Part shown: piece by piece, positions 1 through 11,597 of the stretch
Layout of the letters: each line of letters starts with the position of its first letter
How positions within the stretch are numbered: the first letter of the stretch is position 1
Assembly (NCBI RefSeq): GCF_907164915.1
Contig: NC_061864.1
Location: forward strand, 10,485,889-10,549,888
Reading direction: 5' to 3'
DNA from: Impatiens glandulifera
Lineage: Eukaryota; Streptophyta; Magnoliopsida; Ericales; Balsaminaceae
Length of the DNA: 64,000 bases
Program-made: the position numbers and the translations under genes
Notes under the pieces: model-generated
What the model was told of the DNA's origin: nothing
Database searches by the model: none
The model's input: the letters and a program-made list of their open reading frames with translations, nothing else

Positions 1-650
1 GAAAAATCTAAGATTGTAAAGGAGAATTGGTAGTAGTAGTAGTAGTTTCCTTATATTCCTCCATTGCTAATTAATGTTGATTTGTGCTGTCAATAATGGT
101 TCATTATCATTATCATCATAATCTTCTGTATAGAAACTCCAGGCAGCAGACTCTTTATCTCATTTGAAATATATCATTTATCTCTGTTCCTACTTCCTAC
201 TATATATAATGGGTTAAAATGTGCAGATCTTGTTTGGATTGGAATCTAAATAAATATTGAGTTTTATTGAACAATAAGAGAATTAGAATATGGAAAGGTA
301 GAAGAATGGACAATTAGTTATTTTCTTAAAGAGATTTGGTCATAATTCCATTCCTGTGTTTTATATGATGTCCTTGTAATTCTCATTTTATAGTTTGAAT
401 GAAAAGAGCTATCTTTGTTTGGCTATGGACAATTCCAATTCCATGGTTTCTTTGCACCTTTCTCATTCAAATGAAGTATTATAATTTATGTAATTTTGTA
501 ATTTTCATTTTCTGTTACCCCTAAAGTCATGATTTCTTATAGAAATTGAATCTAAAACAAATGATTTTTTTAAGCCTATTTGATTAATAAATATATTTTA
601 ATAACATTGCAAAATTGGTAATGGATGAGGTCAAGGTTGACTGCGCCAAC
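1..650. other. left-edge AT-rich flank without a gene
   Basis: No reading frame resembling a protein was found. There is a short TAG/GTA trinucleotide run near 30-47. The T-rich, U-rich-like text could be the 3' flank of a gene lying to the left, but nothing proves this. 643-650 is the left target-site duplication of the element that follows. Confidence 0.4.
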
Positions 651-1345
651 TAGGGATGACAATGGGGGCGGGGAATTAATTTATCATCCCCGCTCTATTT
701 TAATTTCGGAGATTTTTTTAATACTATTCCCGCTCCGTTCGGTTTTTTTCGGTTTCGGGGAATTCCGCGGGACACCGTTAATAATTATTTTTTTTAAAAT
801 AAAAAAAATTATATAAACGAATTTTTTAATATAATATATATTGTAATATTTTAAAATTTTATATTATTATAAAGAAATAACCTTAGGCCTTGTTCGGCAA
901 CCCAGTTAAACATCTTTTCACTCCCCTCTCATCAATCACATCACTCAATTCATTATCCAAAATACTAAAATACTCTTTATTTTAAATTACTATTTATTAT
1001 TTTATTATTATATATCAATACCTTTTAAATAATTTTATCAAAAATATTCTCATCTCCTCAAAATCATCACTAATCATTACTCATTTTCCCCCTCTAGGTT
1101 ATTACAATAACCCCAATCCGAACAAGGCCTTAGTACTTTTATAAAATATAGTGATAAATAAATATATTAGTGATTTTTAATATATTTAATTATGTTTATG
1201 GTGTTCGAGGCAGAATCGGGGTGAAATCGGGGCGGGGACACAAATACTATCCCCGTCTCATCCCCGTTCAATTTCGGAGAAAAACCGTCCCAAACGAGAC
1301 AATTCGATTCGGTTTTCGCGGGGCGGTTTCAAATTGCCATCTTTA
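651..1345. mobile_element. hAT-like non-autonomous element (contains a nested MITE)
   Basis: The left end starts TAGGGATGACAATG. The right end, read in reverse, starts TAAAGATGGCAATTTG, giving short imperfect terminal inverted repeats. The flanks GCGCCAAC (643-650) and GCGCCAAT (1346-1353) match at 7 of 8 bases, as expected for the 8-bp target duplication of hAT elements. Both arms are G/C-rich (runs such as GGGGCGGGGA) and contrast with the AT-rich surroundings. No transposase is present, so the element is non-autonomous. The hAT assignment is inferred from target length and ends. Confidence 0.7.
886..1129. mobile_element. Tourist-like (PIF/Harbinger) MITE nested in the hAT-like element
   Basis: It has perfect 12-bp terminal inverted repeats, GGCCTTGTTCGG at 886-897 and CCGAACAAGGCC at 1118-1129. 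They are flanked by the 3-bp direct repeat TTA (883-885 and 1130-1132). A TTA/TAA target and a GGCCTTGTT-type end are the signature of Tourist MITEs of the PIF/Harbinger superfamily. The 244-bp body has no coding capacity. Related copies lie at 3955-4205 and about 45215-45450. Confidence 0.85.
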
Positions 1346-2505
1346 GCGCCAATAGATTCAGTTTATTAAAATAAACTAAAGCTTTATTTAAGCAAATCTG
1401 ACGCCTTTTCAGTTGTTTTTTTATAAATTCAAATATTTTAGTAGATAAATTGAAAAAGAATGAAAATGTGTATGAATTTTTTTTAAATTATTTTGAAAAA
1501 TTCTAATGAAAAAAGGCCCAGTTAATATTTCTCTGTACAACCCATTAAAGTCGATGGGCCAAATTCTTCCCCAAGTGGTATATTGCTCTTCCAAATTTGA
1601 TCTCCACTTGCTTCAGAAATCTTCATTGAGCATATGAAGAATTATGCTACTCAAAAACAAGATCCATTTAATAAAGGACTCTCCGACATCATAATTTTTC
1701 AAAATAATCGTTTTTCTAGAACCCATCTAGTCGTGATTCTAGTTGGTTGGGAACCTGGCATCATCCATCTCAACCAATTTAACTCACAATTCTTCATGTA
1801 ATGAAATTTTCATATTTGATTCTTTCTAATACAACATTTTAAGTTATGATTGAGAGTAGGATAGTCATTTATATCAAATCGCATTGCTTGAAACAAAACA
1901 TATCGACCATTCAAAGTGATTATTCTTTAGAGATTTTCAATCTATCTCTTTTTATATTGCAGCATTCCTCCAAAATGTTAGACTTTCAAATATTCATGTC
2001 AGCATGGTTTGTTTTCTAACATGAAGAAAAATGACAATTTCTTTCTTGTTCATTAGAATAAGAAAAATGACAAGGTTTGACCTTTCTTAATTAGTTAGGG
2101 TTATTATTGTTATATGATGATGTAAGAAAATAGATACAATGTTATTCAAATAAGCAATTCAAAATTATTTTCACTTAAAATATATTAATTAATATTATGA
2201 TTAATTATTTGAAAATATATCAAATATAATGATTAGATATATAAAACCCGTATATACAAAACAATTATAAAAAGAATCAATATTTGATACATTAGTTTTA
2301 GGGTTATTTATTTATTTATTCATAATCATATTATTAAAATAATTAAAATATTAAGTCTTTATTTATTGTTTATTATATATTTAATTTCTTAATATGTTAT
2401 TTTAATTAAATAATTATCTCTTTAATAATTAATATATATAGAAAGAAACTATTTATTATATGTAATAAATTATTTTTTAATTTTTTTCATTTAAAAATAA
2501 GTAGG
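1346..2505. other. AT-rich spacer
   Basis: After the 8-bp target duplication at 1346-1353 I see no gene, RNA or well-bounded repeat. Only AT-rich text with scattered homopolymer runs is present. Confidence 0.4.
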
Positions 2506-2815
2506 TGGTTAATGAAATAAACTCATACCAAACAAGTCCTTGGACAAGAGAGAGAAAGAGTGGAAGTGTGGAAGAGGTTTGTCGTGTTGTACATGAGTTG
2601 TTTTATTGTAACCAATGGGAGTGGAGATATATGAATTCGGTAGTAGGCGTGGGACCCACCCGATTATGTGAATGAAAAAATAAAAAATTAAAAAATAATA
2701 AAAGGAATAATAAAAAGCTGTCACTTGGAATGCGCGTCTGTCTGCGATGTTTTCTCAGTGGGATTTTTCGAATGTCTGGTGGGGCCCATTCCCGCATTTC
2801 CAGCTAAAAGAAGAT
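2506..2815. promoter_or_regulatory. GC-richer island with two TCP-type sites
   Basis: Within very AT-rich DNA this stretch is noticeably G/C-richer. It carries the perfect palindrome GTGGGACCCAC at 2649-2659 and GTGGGGCCCAT at 2779-2789. Both fit the GTGGGNCCC-type site of plant TCP transcription factors. A CCAAT box-like string lies near 2612. No convincing reading frame is attached on either side; the nearest gene is the Dof gene more than 3 kb away. It could be a promoter of an unannotated transcript, a distal element or a transposon relic. Confidence 0.3.
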
Positions 2816-3954
2816 AACAAACTTATTTTATTCTATTGCATAAACTTATTTTAAATATTAACTTATTATTTTTTTCACATAATTATTTTAATCAAAACCA
2901 ATAAACTAATTAATTACACACAATGACTAAGCTGTATTAGGGATTTGAAATTAATACCCTCAAAAATATTATAAGATATTTATTTAGCTCCATACCTTCT
3001 TACTTAAACCCCACATAATTGGGGGTAAGTACATTATTGACTTATAATCTCAAACACATTCTTTAACTAAACCATATATTAACATTAGTTTCTATTAAAA
3101 TTCAAAATTCTCATGTCATCTATAAGACTAAATAAAACCGAATGAGATCTTTTGTATCATTTTTCTCATCCATGTTAACAATTTCTCATCCGTTTGTGTT
3201 TCAATTAGGATCGAAACGCTTTTGACTTCGAATTCAAACAAATTTGAATAAGTTTGGAAAGAATTTTGTACGCAACATCTTTAAATTCAATTACAACTTG
3301 GATTATATTAATTCTTTATAGACATGTCTTTATTATAATTTATATATATTCAAATGATCACTTGGATTCATCATTACAATTGCGTACTTTTCTTTATTAT
3401 AAAGTAATTAGAAAGTTATAATTTGAAACACTCATTTCAGAAGCAACAAATTAATGAACTAAAAAAAAAAGTCAATAAATTAATTTGGTCATACATATAC
3501 ATACATTAAGACTTGTAGTTGACAACAAGTTTGAAATTGATGGTTGTTAAAGTCAAGGTTTTCTATGGACAAGTTTCATTACACTTATTTATTATTAATT
3601 TTTTAATTTAAGAAGTTTAATATCTTGAGATCCGATAATAATGACTTCTGATCATATCAATTTAAGGTATTTTATGTTCAACAGTAACTTTTGTTTAGAT
3701 AGAAACACAAACCTCAATTATGATTTTCATCACTTAAACTATATATCGTGGTGGGTTTGCTTTTATTTTATTTATTTTCTTAATTTAGAAAATTAAACAT
3801 TAATTCAATTTAAGAATGATTTGATTATATATAGAGTCTGAATGCAGCTATAGTAGTAATGTTGTCGCAAATTTTAAACTATATAAAAAAGAAAAAAAAG
3901 AAAAAGAAGTAGAGATAGACAATAGTAGGATAATAGATAGGAAAGTGGATTTAA

Positions 3955-4205
3955 GGTCTTGTTCGGTTATGGGTTTTAAAAAAAATTAAGAGAGCAAACT
4001 TGAATGATAGGTGATGATTTTGAGGAGGTAATAATTATTTTTGTTTAAAAGACTTAAATGGTATTAATATATATAAATAAAATAAAAAATAATAATTTAA
4101 AATAAAGAGTATTTTAGTATTTTAATTAATGAAATTAGTGATGTAATGGGTGAGAAGTGATTAATTAAAAAATTAATTTTGTGTAAGTTTTTAAAATAAC
4201 CCGCC
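3955..4205. mobile_element. Tourist-like MITE (degenerate copy)
   Basis: It begins GGTCTTGTTCGGTT and ends AATAACCCGCC, between TAA at 3952-3954 and TAA at 4206-4208. The interior is, in reverse orientation, clearly the same family as 886-1129. Shared blocks include the run around AAAGAGTATTTTAGTATTTT. The right terminal repeat has lost several bases, so the element looks old. Confidence 0.65.
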
Positions 4206-5142
4206 TAAATTTATGATCAAGTTGGATGAATAAAGTGGTTTTAATGGCTTGAAGAATCTTCAAACTTGACAGAAATATGCCCAAAATATATAATAACAAA
4301 ACTAATTACTCCACAATTGACCAACTAGTCAAAAATATAATAATATTTCGTTGTTCCTCTTTTGATTTCAGTGAAATATTCAAGTACTTTAACCTTCTCC
4401 ACATATAAATAATTTTTATAATTAAAAAAAAAAATCTTCTTTCCTAACATTTTAGGAAGAATAATGTAGCTAGGTAAGGGATTTGGTCGTGGACTCATCC
4501 ATAAATTTTGACTTTGAGGATGATAGTTCTATATACTTGTAACATGCTTATAATAAACCCCCTCAATAGGTTTTCGAACTTTTTATATATAGTGGTAGCA
4601 AATTAATAATAGAGCCTTCAATTATTCACGTGGAAAAGTGAGGCTAAGTCATTTTAAAAAGTTTCCATTTTAATATTTTGAGCTTCTAGGAGGATAGAAT
4701 TATAAGGACAAATTAACAATAAAATATATTTTCAATGTAGACCCGTCATATATAATTGCAAAGTGGCTAAAGGGTTCTTAAGATACATCTTGTTTTTTTT
4801 GTGACTCGAAAAATCAAACACGAACCTTTGATCTTTAAGATCATTGTCATTTGAGTTATTTTCGTAAATTTTTTAAGATTCGTCATAAACTCTATTGAAA
4901 CTTTTATTTTTTTTAAAATAAAAAATGAATTATGGAGAAAAACAATTAACGATTAATGACACACATTTCCCTGTGTTTGTCACATGGTATTTATCTTGAT
5001 CTAGGTTAATCGTGATATATATATATATATACTTAGGCATAAATATTGTGAATGGTCATTTAGTTCATTTGTCAGACTTCTTCTAGATAGATATGATCAC
5101 AATTAATAGAAAACTTCTAATAAATACATTTGTGGATACCCA

Positions 5143-5240
5143 TTAAGGTAACAAAGTGGTAAGAGTCGACTTAAGAAACTAAGAAGTCACATGTTGGTGG
5201 GGTTATCATACTAGTTCATCTTAATTTATGACAAAAAAAC
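5143..5240 (+). repeat. SINE-like (tRNA-derived) fragment
   Basis: The text AAAGTGGTAAGAGTCGACTT resembles an A-box-type tRNA promoter context. The block is repeated in diverged form at 9333-9460, including the words GTAAGAGTCGA and ACTAAGAAGTCAC. The second promoter box is decayed in this copy. Assignment to SINEs is inference from the two copies. Confidence 0.35.
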
Positions 5241-6021
5241 ATTTATAAATTGGAGATTTGATAACGAGATGACTAAGTGTATATATTTTACCCTCATCTA
5301 TATATATAGATCATATATATAGCTTTGCAGGACCACGTATTGAGGTCCCAAATTATTAAAGGAGCCAACTCCTTATATATTATAGTTCTTTCTTGAATTA
5401 TAAAAGAATATTTTTTTTTATGAAAATGATATATCCAGATTATATATACTTGGGAAATGAGGAGCATGGATCTCGAATCTAGAGCAAATTAAGTCAAAAA
5501 GACATATTCTTCTCGGCAATAACACATGATGACTTCCTTAGTTAGCTAGCTAGCTTTCATAGTACATTCCATTCCATTGAATTGAATTGAATTATATGTT
5601 GTGTTTGCTTTTTACCCCCAAAACAAGAATCAGCCTTATAAAAATAAAAACAAAATCACTTATTAATTATAAAAAACAGCCTTTCACTGACTTGAACAAA
5701 AGAACAATAATGAAAACAAGAAAGAACATCATGCATGCATGTTCCTTAATTATTAGCCTACCTTGAAACACCACTCATAATTAATTACATATTACATTTG
5801 AATTATGACAAATGACATATGTAAGAATTCTATGTCAAAGTTAAAATTCAAATTAATAACACACTCGTAGATAATATTTTGGGTGTTTCAAATAGGCTAA
5901 TTAAATATATATCTCTATTATAATTATTCAACTGGGGTTTCGTGACTTACATGACTAACATATTAATAAAAAAGAGTCTCATTTTAGAAAAAGAAAAAAT
6001 AACTTGGTATATGAAAATTAA

Positions 6022-7033
6022 TTACCATGATCCTCCTCCAGCCTGCAATCCGCTCCAATACCCACCAGTACTACCTTCAAACTGATCATCACTCGGAACA
6101 TTCTTGGACTGATCCTCAAATGGGAAGAAAACCCTAGCTCCTTCATTGTTATAACTGTTCTCTTGAAACCCTAACTGAAGACTTCCATATCCATTTGGGT
6201 ATCCATAATTCAGAGAAAAATTCAAACCCTGTTTCACAAATTGATCTTGTGAGGTGGGCATGGTAAACCCGGCTTCCATAGGCTGGATCGGCATAGGTGG
6301 TATTAACGATGGAGGGCTAGGGTTAGGGTTAGGGTTAGGGTTTAGGGTGAGATCTTGCCACTGATTATGATTGAGAAGAAGATGGGGTGCATGATCTGCA
6401 GGATGAGTAGTAATCTTCTTTGAGGAAGATGAAGATGATGATGAGGGTCTTTTGTTTCTTCTTGATCCTCCTCCGACGGGAACATTTCTCAAGGTTCCAC
6501 CTTCAGTCCAATACCTTTTACAAGTCTTGCAGAAATACCTAGGTTGAGAAAGGCTGTAGTTATTGTAATAGCAGAACTTGGTATTAGTTGAAGTACATCT
6601 GGGACAGTTCAAAGATTGTTCCTTTTGTGGCCTTGGTTTCTTTGGTTGTTGATGATGATCATCGGCAAAGCCTGAGCCTAATTGATCATCAGTTGAATTA
6701 ATAATAACCCCATCTCTCTGAAAAAAGAAGAAGGAAAGAGATGAATAGTAAAAACAAATAAAGAAAGACAGGGGAAAAAGTAAAAGCATAAAATGATGGA
6801 TCATAGACGACAACAGGGGGAACACACTGCAACAGCATGCATATCCATTGATCTGATTAAAGTTGGGTTGAATTTATAATAATGATTGTTTTATTGAAAG
6901 AAGAGATTAAGCAGATGGGAAAACTGAATGAATGAATGAATCTGATGAGATAAGGGGTGGTGATGATGAAAAGAAAAGAAAAGTAAAGAAAAAGAGAAGA
7001 TGTTTGGCTTTTTACCTGTGGCCAGTGATCCAT
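6022..7033 (-). CDS. Dof-type zinc finger transcription factor
   Basis: A plant-specific nuclear DNA-binding protein of the Dof family, which recognises AAAG cores. Two exons: 7033-7016 encodes MDHWPQ, then the GT donor at 7015-7014; exon 2 is 6717-6022, preceded by CAG and a pyrimidine-rich tract. The phase is 0 and the product is 237 aa. The single C2-C2 finger is complete: C44-X2-C47-X21-C69-X2-C72, followed by RRYWTEGG-like [18 protein letters not shown] and a basic RRNKRPS tail with a serine run. The C-terminus GGYWSGL...GGGSW resembles terminal motifs of several plant Dofs. The start at 7033 is chosen because the tiny exon 1 (MDxWPQ) is typical of one Dof clade; the longer uninterrupted frame upstream of 6717 is intron. 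An NPNPNPNP run at about 6314-6344 is encoded by telomere-like DNA. Upstream is CT-rich leader-like sequence (7180-7210). The exact orthologue is not assigned. Confidence 0.94.
6314..6346. repeat. telomere-like GGGTTA repeat inside the Dof coding exon
   Basis: On the + strand there are four tandem GGGTTAG-type units, the last as TTTAGGG. On the coding strand they read as alternating Asn-Pro codons. The 6-bp unit keeps the frame open at any copy number. Confidence 0.9.
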
Positions 7034-7866
7034 TAGATGGGAAAAAAAGGAGAGCTTTTTGGGTGTTGAAGGAGGATCGAGGAAGATGATGTTAAGATCA
7101 CGCTTACTTTTTCTTCCTTTTTTCTGCTGGTGGTGCTGGTAGCTACTAGTGCTCTTCTAAAAAGCATGAAAGAAACCTACTATAGAGAGAGAGAGAAAGA
7201 AAGAAGGAAGATGATATCAATGTCTTTGGTTTTTCCTTGTTGGCTTTTTTGTGAATCAGCAAAATATTATTCTTTTTCTTTTTTGTGTGTGTTAGAGTCT
7301 TACCTGATATTTTTCTCTTTTCTTTTGTCAGCACAGACTCGTCTGCTTGCTCCACTCATAACATTCTTTTTCTTTTCATATAGGAATTTCATTTTAATTT
7401 TATATATATATATATAGTAGTGAATTATACTTAGGGTTTGTTTCATGTAGGCTTATTTGGACCACAACTCCAGCATATTAGATTCAAGGATGAATACATT
7501 TTGTGATTTATGTGTGATCAATTAATTTATTTACTTGTTAATATTTTAAAATGTTATAAACAATCAGAACACGATAACAAAAACATGCGACTCATTTTGG
7601 TAAGGGCTATCGGGTGATTAAAAGATAAAAATCTGCAAATAAGTGATGTGTTATTTCACTTTTGTGTATAGGTGTCACTTCGTTAGCGTAATATAATACT
7701 TGCACGGGTAAGATCGAATTAAACCCGTTTAAGTGATAAAAGATGATAATGTAACTATTTTGTCAAGTTAATGTTTGCTCATTTGAGAAGATCGATCCTG
7801 TAAAAATATTTTTTAAAGTTGTGTAAATAGATTTTTTGATATTGACTCTTACATTAGACAACAATT
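7034..7866. promoter_or_regulatory. 5' flank of the Dof gene
   Basis: The first ~400 bp upstream of the Dof start are, on the coding strand, rich in CT/TTC runs (for example 7184-7212 GA/GAAA on the + strand). This is characteristic of plant leaders and core promoters. The short reading frames here are low-complexity products of this tract. Beyond about 7440 it is ordinary AT-rich spacer. Confidence 0.4.
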
Positions 7867-8258
7867 TAATGATAACAATTTGAAATCGTCTCGCGGTAAT
7901 CGAATTGAATTGTCCCGTTTGGGGCAGGTTTTTTTCGATTTGACCGGTAGTTGTGTTCCCGTCCGAACACTAAAATTACAATTAAATATATTTATTTATT
8001 CATTCTATTTTATAAGAGTTTAAGTTTATTTCTTTATAATAATATAAATGTTTAATATATTAAAATATATATTATATTAAAAAATCTGTTTATATAATTT
8101 GATTATATAAAAAAAATTATCTATTTTTAGAATGCGATATAAATGGTGCCCCGCAGGAATTCCTAAAACCGAATGGGAATGGTAGTAAAAAAATCCTCAA
8201 AATAAAAACAGGGCGAAGATGATAAATACATTCCCCGCACCCAACTCTCCCATCCCTA
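7867..8258. mobile_element. hAT-like non-autonomous element, relative of 651-1345
   Basis: The left end (TAATGATAACAATTTGAAA) matches the reverse complement of the right end of 651-1345. The right end (CCCATCCCTA) matches its left end. Internal words shared in inverted orientation include the GAATTGTCCCGTTTGGG region and GGAATTCC near the GC-rich arms. Candidate target duplications are the near-match ACAACAAT / ACAACATT. It is shorter than the other copy and lacks the nested MITE. Confidence 0.55.
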
Positions 8259-10155
8259 TACAACATTTAAAAAAAATGTTATCCTACAAGATCACTACTT
8301 AATAAGTTGAGTAAAATCACATAGATAAACTTAAATTTAATTTATGTATGAAATTAAATTTTTAGAAGACAGTTAGAAAAAATCTACAAAGAATAAGAGA
8401 TGTACAATGTGTTGAGTACCTATGCTAGTTCTTTTTTTATTATTATTGTATTTTGAGGCTTCTTTTAAGGATAATTTAATTATTTTTTTTTAAATTTTGC
8501 ATCAATTCTTAGATTGTTTCTTACAATAATAATATCTGATTTTGATTTTGTTTTATATATAACAAATAAATTTAAAATACACCCTTTATTAAATTTAAAA
8601 GTTAATATTAAATATTTTATATTGTTTTGGTTTTTAGCTTTTCAATTTATATTTATTAAAAAAAAATATTTGTTTTTTGTTTTTTTAATCTTTTTATTCA
8701 ATAATACATTTTTTAAGAAATATTATAATTATATTTTTTTAAACAATAACATTAGTTATTATTTTTGTTTAACAATAATAACATAATATTATAATATTTT
8801 GCTTAAAAAAGTACACTAATTACACTAATATTATAAATTAAAATAGTAAATATTTATTAACTATTTAAAATATAGTGCTAGATAAATTAATTATTTTATT
8901 TAAATATATTTATGTGAATCATTAATATATAGTTGTAAAACATCAATATATAAAATACAAAAATACTATCGTGTTAAATATATTACTCATTTATTTTAAT
9001 ATTTTGAATATTTGTTAAATAATCAATTTAAAATTCATTATACATATTAGCATAAAATATTTTATAATGTTAAAAAAATTAATAATAGTGAACAAAAAAA
9101 GTTAAATTATTATTTAAAAAAACTTATTATAATATATAAAGTAAATTTAAAAAATAATTCATGATATTAATTTTGACATATTTTATGTAATTGTTTCACA
9201 AAAATGTAGTTTATATTATTTGTTAAAAAATATTATTAAATTTAATATTGAATAAAAGAGTGAAATAAAAAAAATATCGTTAAATATCTTAATCTACATT
9301 TATAGAACTTTATAAAGTTCTTACTCAGTCCATCAAGGTAATTCAGTAGTAAGAGTCGATTTAAGAGACTAAAAAATCACGAGTTTAATCCCATCTAAAA
9401 GTGTTTTAAGTTTAAGCGGGATCATGATTGTGTGAGTGTCATACTAGCTAGTTCTACTTTAATTCCAAAAAATAGTTTGTGAATTAATGAAGTGGGCAGT
9501 TTGCTTTGGCGGATACTTTCGCTGATGGAACCCGACTTGATAAAAATAAGTGAATTAGGGGCTAGCAACAAAAAGACGTGAACAAGGCTAATAAAATTTA
9601 TTGATTATGTTTGTCGACGATATGCTTAATTCGCGAAAATTAATCTCACGAGAATTGGATTCAACTTTCCAAAAAAATTGTTTTTTTAAAGTTTTAAAGT
9701 GAATGAACCGTTATATTTTAGATGTATTTGTTAAAATATTGATTAAAATTAGGAATCAAAATTAGTAATTGTATACTTGGTAACAAATTATCCATTTCTT
9801 TTCTATTTATTTAAATTTTTTAAATTTTTTTCTTCTATTTTACAATATTCAAAAATTACTATTTAATAAATTATTTTATTATTTTATAAAATAATAAAGA
9901 GAAGTGATAGGAGATGAAATTTAACGGAGTAAATAAGAGAAAGAATGATGTTTAGTTAATGAGAAGAGATTTAATGAATGAAATAAGAGGGAATTATTTT
10001 ACAATTTAATTTCTCGTTCTCTCAAATTTTCTCCCCTAAATCATTTTTCTATAATAAATTAAGATTATTTAGTTAATAATTTAAGAAAAATATTAATTTA
10101 AAAAAATGTGAGAATATTTTGATTGATCCATATTTAAGGTGAATCTCTATTCGAG
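8259..10155. other. AT-rich spacer
   Basis: Extremely AT-rich. The 90-codon frame at 8514-8786 is low-complexity Phe/Leu/Ile/Lys and is rejected as a gene. One SINE-like fragment lies at 9333-9460. Nothing else was recognised. Confidence 0.4.
9333..9460 (+). repeat. SINE-like (tRNA-derived) fragment
   Basis: AATTCAGTAGTAAGAGTC resembles a tRNA A box. About 40 bases later, CACGAGTTTAATCCC resembles the B box consensus GGTTCGAATCC. The block is related to 5143-5240. The spacing fits an RNA polymerase III internal promoter, but both boxes are degenerate, so this is a relic at best. Confidence 0.4.
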
Positions 10156-10163
10156 GTATAAAG

Positions 10164-11383
10164 CAAGGTTTTGAAAACCGTTTCGGTCATCAACCCGGTT
10201 TTTGTGCTGTACTTCGGTCCGACCGGTTCAACCGGTTAAACCACTGGTTGAACCAATTTTTTTATTATTATTTTTTTTTTAAATAAATTTAAATATATTA
10301 ATACATAAATTATATATATAAATTAGTTAGACATATAAAAATAATCAAATAAATACTAATTGAACTTAATAATTGTCAATTAAATTTATATTATACCAAA
10401 TATCCAATAATTCTCTACAATTAAATTAACAAATAAAATAACCACACATCTAGATTACTAAACAATACCTAAATTAAAAAACCGTTTATACAATACCTAA
10501 ATTAAAAACCAGTTTACCCACATCCAACAATCAGTCAACAATACTTAAATTAAAAACCAGTTTACCCACATCCAACAATCAGTCAACAATACTTAAATTA
10601 AAACCAGTTTACCCATGTCCAAAAATCAATCAACAAATTCAATATCAATAATTAAATTGAAGCAATCAACAGTCAGCAAATCCATTAAACAATAAGCAAA
10701 TTAATAAACCCACACCACATTGAAGAACCCTAATTACAATACCTAAATTAAAAAACCCTAATTGAAGAATGAATCCTAATTGCATATTCATTGTTTGCTG
10801 CTCATTCTCTTCTAAACCCTAATTAAATAATGAATCCTAATTGCATATTCATTGTTTGCTGTTCATCAATGATAAACCAACATATTATCGGAAATACTAC
10901 AAAATTCATATTTACTGAAGATCTGAAGAACAGCCGAAAATTTGACAAACAAATGTAGATCTGAAGAACAGCCGAAGATCTAAAGTAGATAATCGTCTTT
11001 CTCCTTCGTCGTTTCTTTCTTTCTCTCTGTTTCTGTTTAGTGTTTACATTGATAAGTTAAAGCAAAAGCAAAAAGTAATAATAAATATAGGCTCACAGTC
11101 ACAGGCTCACAGCTCAGGTAGTAAAGTACTGAATACAGACAAAAAAAAATAAAATTAAATATTATTATAATAATATTATAATAATAATTATATAAAATTT
11201 ATATAATTTACCTTTCCAACCGGAAAAAACCGGTTTGTTTTTCAGGTTAAGCCGGCCGGTCGGACCGGATTTTTACCGGTTCGAAAGGTGACCGTTTTGA
11301 AGGTAAAACCCGGACCGCTCACCAAACCGTTTCGCGGTCGGACCGGTTGGACCGCCGGTCGAACCGCGTATTTTAAAACCTTG
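10164..11383. mobile_element. hAT-like non-autonomous element with 8-bp target duplication
   Basis: Terminal inverted repeats are CAAGGTTTTGAAAACC at the left and, read in reverse, CAAGGTTTTAAAATAC at the right. The perfect 8-bp direct repeat GTATAAAG flanks it (10156-10163 and 11384-11391). Sub-terminal arms are packed with CCGGTT/AACCGG words; the core is AT-rich. The interior has a ~52-bp tandem repeat (10485-10620) and a ~70-bp duplicated block containing CCTAATTGCATATTCATTG (10755-10870). No transposase frame was found. Confidence 0.8.
10485..10622. repeat. ~52-bp tandem repeat, about three copies, inside the hAT-like element
   Basis: The unit contains AATTAAAAACCAGTTTACCC followed by ACATCCAACAATCAGTCAAC. 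Copies start near 10497, 10550 and 10600; the last is diverged. It probably arose by slippage after insertion of the element. Confidence 0.75.
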
Positions 11384-11597
11384 GTATAAAGTATTCAACA
11401 AATAGATAAAATATTGTAATATTAAACATTTAATCAATAATATTCATCAAATAATTTTTGTTTATATCTATTATAAAATCAAACTGACATTGTCTAAATT
11501 AATCCATTTAAAATAAAACGAAACCATAAAAAGGCTTAAAATTAAACCAGAAACAACTTCACAATTATATTATTGCTACAATTCAATCTTTCCAAAT

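Larger units (their letters stand above)
2816..6021. other. gene-free spacer downstream of the Dof gene
   Basis: AT-rich spacer containing the MITE at 3955-4205 and SINE-like text near 5143-5240. There is also a short (AT)n run near 5017-5032. No protein-like reading frame was found. Confidence 0.4.

Noticed and set aside
6314..6346. Telomere repeat as evidence of a chromosome end
   Set aside because: Only about five units, inside an intact coding exon.
6718..6825. Upstream extension of the Dof frame to an ATG at 6825
   Set aside because: The extension is pyrimidine-rich intron ending in CAG; the MDHWPQ exon at 7033-7016 joins in phase and fits the family.
7130..7417. Overlapping plus and minus frames upstream of the Dof gene
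   Set aside because: Produced by the CT/GA-rich leader tract; composition is Phe/Ser/Leu or Lys/Glu low-complexity.
8514..8786. 90-codon plus-strand frame
   Set aside because: Phe/Ile/Leu/Lys low-complexity frame in AT-rich spacer, with no domain and no initiation context.
9333..9460. tRNA gene
   Set aside because: The promoter-box-like words are degenerate and no cloverleaf can be formed; a SINE-like relic is more likely.
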